64,000 nt of DNA from JAUWVG01 sp964633715 (GTDB lineage Bacteria; Acidobacteriota; Aminicenantia; Aminicenantales; Aminicenantaceae), in NCBI GenBank assembly GCA_964633715.1, contig CAZWHQ010000013.1, forward strand, positions 22,823-86,822, given 5' to 3'. The position numbers were made by a program, and so were the translations under genes. Below, one piece after another: positions 59,484-64,000 of this stretch. Below the pieces are notes generated by a model. The model had not been told where the DNA came from. It worked only from the letters and a program-made list of their open reading frames with translations, and ran no database searches. Each line of letters begins with the position of its first letter. Position 1 is the stretch's first letter.

Positions 59484-60039
59484 CTTTTCCTCCAGTTTTA
59501 ACCGGGCTCAATAGGGCAGAAACCGCCCAACTCTGCTTCCGAATATTTCCATCCCGCTGTCCGAGTTCTTTCATGTCCTCAAACACTCTATCCATAATAG
59601 CAAAGGCCAATTCAGGTTTTGCCTTTTCTCTGCCTCGAAGCATCACAGTGATTTTCACCTTGTTTCCTTCCTTAAGAAAGCGTTCGACATGACGAATCTT
59701 AAACGTATAGTCATGGATGCTGATCTTTGGTCGAAACTTGATTTCTTTAATTTGGATCTGTTTTTGATGCTTTTTTGCTTCATGAGCCTTTTTATGTAAT
59801 TCATATAAAAATTTTCCGTAGTCCATAATCCGACAGACAGGGGGAGTCGCATTGGGCGCCACTTCCACAAGATCCAGGTCTCTCTCTTTGGCCAGAGCCA
59901 AAGCTTCCTTAAAGGGAAGGACTCCCAACTGTTTTTTGTCTTCATCGATTATCCTCAATTCACTTGCTCGAATCATTTCATTGATCTTATGTGGTTTTTC
60001 TTTTCTTCCTCCACCGGGATAATATCTCCGTCTTCTGAT
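59407..60039 (-). CDS. infC: Translation initiation factor IF-3 (non-AUG start)
   Basis: This 210-residue IF3 has an N-terminal domain with KINEMIRASELRIIDEDKKQL, a linker, and a C-terminal domain (IKEIKFRPKISIHDYTFKIRH, LKEGNKVKITVMLRGREKAKP). The first internal ATG, at 59976, would cut off the conserved KIN-x-x-IR segment. The only start-like codons after the in-frame thrS stop are AUC at 60042 and 60039. AAAGGAGG lies 6 bases before the 60039 AUC. infC starting on AUU/AUC-type codons is known and lets IF3 repress itself. A ~30-residue C-terminal extension overlaps rpmI. Confidence 0.9.
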   Translation of the reverse strand: MRRRRYYPGGGRKEKPHKINEMIRASELRIIDEDKKQLGVLPFKEALALAKERDLDLVEVAPNATPPVCRIMDYGKFLYELHKKAHEAKKHQKQIQIKEIKFRPKISIHDYTFKIRHVERFLKEGNKVKITVMLRGREKAKPELAFAIMDRVFEDMKELGQRDGNIRKQSWAVSALLSPVKTGGKDAKTKDTQRSPKAVQSDRKEKDTSQ

Positions 60040-60051
60040 GATAGACCTCCT

Positions 60052-61965
60052 TTAAAAATTGACGTTCAATGACCTATTTTTAATCAATTCCTGGACTTTT
60101 TCAAGGAATTCATTCACGTTAATTTCGCCTTTGTCCCCTTCTTGGTGGACTCTCAAAGCAGCGGTTTTGTTTTCAACCTCTTTATCCCCTACGATAAGGA
60201 TAAGAGGGACTTTGCTGGTTTCAGCATCTCGGATTTTGTAGCCTACCTTTTCACGGCGTTTATCCACAGAAGCCCGGATATTATTTTCCCGAAATCGTGC
60301 ACTTAAAGCTTCGGCGTACGCTGTGTGGCGGTCAGCGATGGGAATTGTCAAAATCTGCACGGGTGCCAGCCAGAGAGGGAAATTTCCATTGTAGTGCTCG
60401 ATGAGAATCCCGAAAAATCTTTCCAGTGACCCGAGCAGCGCACGGTGCACAAGATAGGGTCTAGAAGCCTTGCCGTCTTCACCGATATAGCTGAGGTCGA
60501 AACGTTCGGCCAGGTTAAAATCCAACTGTACTGTGGTCAGCTGCCAGGACCTCTGTAGGGCATCCTTGATTTTGATATCTATTTTTGGTCCGTAGAAAAC
60601 GCCCTCGCCCGCATCGATGGTGAAATCTTGATCAATATCTTTGAGTGCACGGGCCAACGCGGTTTCGGCCTTAACCCAATCAGCCTCGGCTCCACAAAAT
60701 TTTTCAGGGCAGGTGGACAAAAAGACGTCCAGATCCTTAAAGCCAAAAGTGCTCAGAATTTTTTTTGCCAGGATAACAACACCTTTGATCTCTTCTTCGA
60801 GCTGATCGGCCCGACAGAAAATGTGGGCATCATCCTGGGTGAATCCTCTCACTCGGAGGAGTCCGTGCAAAACCCCGCTTCTTTCGTAGCGGTAAACAGT
60901 GCCCAGCTCTCCCCAGCGAAGGGGAAGGTCTCTATAACTGCGCTGGTGCGTTTTATAGACCATAATATGGAATGGACAGTTCATGGGTTTGAGCTCGTAC
61001 TCTATCCCTTCGCTCAAGAGTGGAGGGAAGAGGGCATCATAGAATTCAGTGTGCCCCGATGTGCGCCACACATCAAGTTTGGCCACATGGGGGGTATTGA
61101 GGATATCATAACCGGCATGGAAGTGCTCCTCATGCCAGTACTCCTCTATGGATTTCCGGACAGCCGCTCCCTTGGGATGCCAGAGGATCAAGCCAGCCCC
61201 GAGGTTTTCATTAAAGCTGAAAAGGTCTAATGCAGGGCCCAGCTTGCGGTGATCCCTTTTTTTGGCCTCTTCGACCAGACTGAGATACGTTCTTAAATCT
61301 TTCTTGTTAAAGAAGGCTGTTCCATAGATTCTCTGGAGCTGGACGCCCTTTTCATCTCCCTTCCAATACGCTCCTGAAACGGACAGCAGCTTGAAGTTCT
61401 TGATAAAACCGGAAGAGGGGACATGAGGGCCCAGGCAGAAATCGATAAATTCGCCCTGTCTGTAGCAGGTGACTTCCGTGCCCCCCTTCTCCTCAATGAG
61501 CTCCACTTTGAGATTCTGCCCCATGTCCGCGAACATTTTGATCGCATCTTTTTTTGAGAGGACAACTTTTTCTATGGGAAAATTCTGCTGGACCAATTCC
61601 TTCATCTTGTCTTCGATAACCGTCAGGTCATCGGGAGTGAAGGGTTCGTCTTTGAGGAAGTCATAGTAGAACCCATTTTCGATGTCGGGTCCGATGCCAA
61701 TCTGTATGCCGGGGAATAGTGCTGTGACGGCGTGGGCCAGAAGATGGGCAGCGCTGTGCCTGAGCACATGGAGAGCATTTTTGTCCTCTGTGTAGACGAG
61801 TTGGATCTCAACATCTTGTGTCAAATTTTCATTGAGGTCTTTCATCTGTCCATTCAAACGGATAAGCAGAGGTGTCCTTTTCAACTCCTGTGTTGAAAGA
61901 AAATCTTTAAGATGGGTGCCTTTCTCCACAGAGAAAACAGATCCCTCAAATCTAATCTGTACCAA
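60052..61965 (-). CDS. thrS: Threonyl-tRNA synthetase
   Basis: The ~637-residue class IIa synthetase charges tRNA-Thr. It has a TGS domain (VQIRFEGSVFSVEKGTHL), an SAD editing domain (LRHSAAHLLAHAVTALF), a catalytic core with zinc-ligand Cys/His (NCPFHIMVYKTHQRSYRDLP) and class II motifs, then the anticodon-binding domain (PIADRHTAYAEALSARFREN). TTG at 61965 is chosen because AAGGTGAG lies 5 bases upstream and the protein then begins like other ThrS. TTG at 61995 adds ten residues. The stop lies just before the infC ribosome site. Confidence 0.95.
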   Translation of the reverse strand: MVQIRFEGSVFSVEKGTHLKDFLSTQELKRTPLLIRLNGQMKDLNENLTQDVEIQLVYTEDKNALHVLRHSAAHLLAHAVTALFPGIQIGIGPDIENGFYYDFLKDEPFTPDDLTVIEDKMKELVQQNFPIEKVVLSKKDAIKMFADMGQNLKVELIEEKGGTEVTCYRQGEFIDFCLGPHVPSSGFIKNFKLLSVSGAYWKGDEKGVQLQRIYGTAFFNKKDLRTYLSLVEEAKKRDHRKLGPALDLFSFNENLGAGLILWHPKGAAVRKSIEEYWHEEHFHAGYDILNTPHVAKLDVWRTSGHTEFYDALFPPLLSEGIEYELKPMNCPFHIMVYKTHQRSYRDLPLRWGELGTVYRYERSGVLHGLLRVRGFTQDDAHIFCRADQLEEEIKGVVILAKKILSTFGFKDLDVFLSTCPEKFCGAEADWVKAETALARALKDIDQDFTIDAGEGVFYGPKIDIKIKDALQRSWQLTTVQLDFNLAERFDLSYIGEDGKASRPYLVHRALLGSLERFFGILIEHYNGNFPLWLAPVQILTIPIADRHTAYAEALSARFRENNIRASVDKRREKVGYKIRDAETSKVPLILIVGDKEVENKTAALRVHQEGDKGEINVNEFLEKVQELIKNRSLNVNF

Positions 61966-62063
61966 TTGACTCACCTTGTATCTATGAACATTCAAGCGGG
62001 AAGGCTGAACATGTGTTCCTTCTAGGTTTCCTCCTGAATACTCTCTCTATTTTCCTGGATTCA

Positions 62064-62138
62064 TGGTAGGCGCGGAGGGGATCGAACCCTCGACTTCTTC
62101 CGCGTCAAGGAAGCACTCTGCCACTGAGCTACGCGCCT
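62064..62138 (-). tRNA. tRNA-Val (anticodon GAC)
   Basis: The 75-base cloverleaf includes an encoded CCA. The acceptor stem AGGCGCG/CGCGCCT is fully paired. The D arm is GCTC-AGTGGCA-GAGT, the anticodon stem CTTCC/GGAAG has loop TTGACGC (anticodon GAC, reading GUC), and the T arm is GAGGG-TTCGATC-CCCTC. It lies upstream of thrS on the same strand and may be read from the same transcript. Confidence 0.95.
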
Positions 62139-62426
62139 TTGCTCTAAAGCCCATACATACTAATGGTTTACACCCCTAAAGTCAATAGAATGTGCCCATT
62201 CTTGGAAGAGATGAAGGGGGGCCCATCCGGATCCTCCCTTCCTCTCAGTCAAGAAATGTCTGTTTGGAGCAAAACCAGCAAAAGCGCTGCCTGCGAAACC
62301 TAAAGAGAATGGACTTCAGCACAGAGAGGCCCTGTTCTTTCGAAGACAGTGGCGAGGTGGCTAGAAAGACGGGTCTTCGCGAAGGGAAAGATACTTCACG
62401 CCGGGTACCGCCCCGCTCGTTGGACC
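62139..62426. other. 288-base intergenic region, structured but without a gene
   Basis: The region between tRNA-Val and the Gfo/Idh gene holds no convincing gene in either strand. It contains CTGT-T-CTT/AAG-ACAG (a hairpin with one bulged T, about 62332-62349) and CTTCGCGAAG, a 10-base palindrome (about 62375-62384). The promoter of tRNA-Val/thrS should lie at its left end, but no good hexamer pair was found. Confidence 0.4.
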
Positions 62427-63407
62427 TCACTCCATGGGGTATTTGAGGCCCCATTGAGCACGAATCCTGTCCATGGTTTCCATGATGGCAAAGGTTTCGT
62501 CAAGGGGCATAATACCGCTTTCGAGTCGTCCCTCCCGGAGGCAGGTCATCACTTCTTCTGCCTCAAAACTGAAACCATTGCCTTTAAAAGGACACCTCAG
62601 GATTTTCTCCTTATCCTTGGACTTTAAAGACAGTTTTTGCGATTGCCACCAGGGGGCATGGATCCGGAGTCTTCCCTCGGTTCCAATGAGATAGGCGTCC
62701 TGTGGAATTTCCATTCGGACAGCTGCCGCCAGGACTGCCATCTGTCCAAAATCATAGCGAAAGAGCATAGCCGCCTGTTCGTCCACTCCTGTTTTCCCAA
62801 GAAAACACTGGCTCGATATTTGTGATGGATGTCCAAACACCAGGGACGCAAACGATACGGGGTAGACACCCACGTCCAGCAGGGCCCCTCCACCAAGAGA
62901 GGGATTGAACAACCTGTGCGAAGGATTAAATTCGGCTCTAAAACCAAAGCTGGCACTAAGAAAGCGGATTTCGCCGAGGAGCCCTTCTCTGAGAATTTCT
63001 CGTACTTTGATAAAAGCGGGAAGGTATCGTGTCCACATAGCTTCTAATACAAAGCACTTTTTTTCCCTCGCAAGGGTGATCACTTCTGCGGCCTGCTCTG
63101 CATTTATGGTAAAAGGTTTTTCACAGAGTACGGCCTTCCCTTCATTGATCAGCATCAGACAATTTTCATAGTGAAGATTGTGCGGCGTGGACACATAAAC
63201 CACGTCGATATCTGGATCACGGGCTAACTTTTTATAGCTTCCGTACCTCTTTGGAATATTGAACCTCTCTCCGAACCTATCGGCAGCTTCTAAAGTACGG
63301 GATCCCACGGCAGCCAGAACAGCACCAGGCACTCGGGTTAATCCTTTTGCCATGGCGGCCGCAATGCCGCCTGTTGCAAGTATCCCCCAGTTTATTTTTT
63401 CTCTCAT
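62427..63407 (-). CDS. Gfo/Idh/MocA family oxidoreductase
   Basis: This 326-residue NAD(P)-dependent dehydrogenase has INWGILATGGIAAAMAKGL (Rossmann motif with an unusual ATGG in place of GxGG/GTG), then VYVSTPHNLHYE and the signature VLCEKPFTINAEQA, in which Lys is catalytic. The C-terminal domain has GGGALLDVGVYPVSFASLVFG. It resembles dihydrodiol/glucose-fructose-type oxidoreductases. Substrate unknown. Its ATG overlaps the phosphoesterase stop by one base (TAATG), so the two are one operon. Confidence 0.88.
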   Translation of the reverse strand: MREKINWGILATGGIAAAMAKGLTRVPGAVLAAVGSRTLEAADRFGERFNIPKRYGSYKKLARDPDIDVVYVSTPHNLHYENCLMLINEGKAVLCEKPFTINAEQAAEVITLAREKKCFVLEAMWTRYLPAFIKVREILREGLLGEIRFLSASFGFRAEFNPSHRLFNPSLGGGALLDVGVYPVSFASLVFGHPSQISSQCFLGKTGVDEQAAMLFRYDFGQMAVLAAAVRMEIPQDAYLIGTEGRLRIHAPWWQSQKLSLKSKDKEKILRCPFKGNGFSFEAEEVMTCLREGRLESGIMPLDETFAIMETMDRIRAQWGLKYPME

Positions 63408-63892
63408 TAGGGAATCGGAACGATATCGGCTGTTTTTCCCTTCGGATCAAAGAGGACCACGGTCTGTTTCCCTGTTATCCATCCCCCTGTCTCGCCGGGA
63501 TTGATGAGAAGCGTGTTCCCCTGGAACCGGACTTCTGGCCTGTGCGTATGGCCAAAGATAAGGACGTCCACATTTTGCTGCTTGAGATAGGAGTTGAGAG
63601 GAAAATCCAGATGTGTCAACAGATACAAATCTTCCTTCCAGTCAAAGACAAAGGGCGCCTCCTGAATTTCCCCAAAGGGCTGAATGGCTCTTGTCAGCCC
63701 CTTTTTTTCCCCATCGCAGTTGCCAAATACAGCCTTGACCCGGCAGGTAAGATTGGCCAGCTCTAGAGCCGCAAAGGGTGCCACAAAATCTCCTGCATGG
63801 ATCACCAGTTCGCACCCCGCATCGTTAAAAAGGCAAACAGCCTGTTTAATGGCCTCACGGTTGTCATGTGAATCGGACATCACTCCAATCAT
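63407..63892 (-). CDS. YfcE/MJ0936-type metallophosphoesterase
   Basis: This 161-residue calcineurin-like phosphodiesterase has IGVMSDSHDNREAIK (D-x-H), VIHAGDFVAP (GD), VFGNCDGEKKG (GNCD), LLTHLDFP and FGHTHRPEVRFQGNTLLINPG (GHTH), which are the five metal-binding blocks of the YfcE/MJ0936 family. GGAGGG lies just before the ATG, and a promoter is placed ~20-45 bases upstream. It is the first gene of the two-gene unit with the Gfo/Idh enzyme. Confidence 0.92.
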   Translation of the reverse strand: MIGVMSDSHDNREAIKQAVCLFNDAGCELVIHAGDFVAPFAALELANLTCRVKAVFGNCDGEKKGLTRAIQPFGEIQEAPFVFDWKEDLYLLTHLDFPLNSYLKQQNVDVLIFGHTHRPEVRFQGNTLLINPGETGGWITGKQTVVLFDPKGKTADIVPIP

Positions 63893-63907
63893 GATCCCTC
63901 CTGCAGT

Positions 63908-63936
63908 ATTTTAGAAAAATTCCGCACCCTTGTCTA
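63908..63936 (-). promoter_or_regulatory. Putative sigma-70 promoter of the phosphoesterase operon
   Basis: On the minus strand TAGACA (63936-63931) and TAAAAT (63913-63908) are exactly 17 bases apart, just upstream of the phosphoesterase gene. Transcription would begin close to 63901 and give a short leader carrying the GGAGGG ribosome site. Confidence 0.55.
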
Positions 63937-64000
63937 ACTTGAATTATTATTAGGTAGAGAAGCAGGATCACTCCTACTTCCCCCCGATTCCAACCCATCG

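Noticed and set aside
62385..62440. T-box-like GGCGGTACC on the minus strand upstream of tRNA-Val/thrS
   Set aside because: It resembles the T-box antiterminator, but the essential UGGN is changed, an extra C breaks the motif, no specifier stem is evident, and a tRNA gene lies between it and thrS.

Overview
The window looks like a chromosomal segment of a Gram-negative bacterium. LpxD, a GT9 heptosyltransferase-like enzyme, an O-antigen-type ABC exporter and a predicted outer-membrane barrel all point to a lipid A outer membrane. The order thrS-infC-rpmI-rplT-pheS-pheT-zapA-rny-ymdB-xseA-xseB-(ispA)-dxs-tlyA-nadK is the kind of arrangement I associate with Desulfobacterota, Acidobacteriota and Aminicenantota. 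I cannot assign the phylum from sequence alone; an uncultured Aminicenantes/Acidobacteria-like lineage is my guess. There are no phage, CRISPR or intact insertion-sequence features.

Region 1 (2-42,083) is a very large surface-glycan locus. It holds polytopic GT-C/YfhO/DUF2142-type membrane proteins (2-12,102 and 19,106-21,506) and GT2, GT4 and GT9 glycosyltransferases. A secreted, repeat-bearing SGNH hydrolase is followed by a small barrel protein, then a GMC oxidoreductase and an SDR (12,288-19,056). An O-antigen ligase/polymerase-type protein follows (21,472-23,550). Next is a deoxysugar module (23,728-29,593) with a DegT aminotransferase, a B12-type radical SAM protein, a GtrB-like transferase, an NDP-hexose 2,3-dehydratase and a Gfo/Idh ketoreductase. 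After that come two tandem paralogous FAD oxidoreductases, a left-handed beta-helix acyltransferase, and the Wzm/Wzt ABC exporter. The exporter runs directly into a 1028-residue radical SAM-coiled coil-GT2-GT2 fusion. Together these suggest synthesis of an unusual 2-deoxy, possibly 4-amino, hexose-containing polysaccharide exported by the ABC route.

Region 2 (42,182-45,891, + strand) carries atpZ-atpI-atpB-atpE of the F-type ATP synthase without atpF or F1 genes, then a YihY/BrkB membrane protein and lpxD. The c subunit has the residues of a sodium-binding site.

Region 3 (45,888-63,892, - strand) is housekeeping: trxA-trxB, nadK, tlyA, dxs, xseB-xseA, ymdB, rny, zapA and a coiled-coil partner, pheT-pheS, rplT-rpmI-infC-thrS, tRNA-Val(GAC), a Gfo/Idh dehydrogenase and a small phosphoesterase. 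Odd details include a 50-codon relic of ispA in its canonical slot and an XseB tail ending like the SSB C-terminal tip. PheT lacks the EMAP/OB insertion, infC can only start on an AUC codon, and an anti-SD/SD palindrome precedes rny.

All calls come from reading the sequence and from remembered family knowledge. No database search or structure prediction was run.
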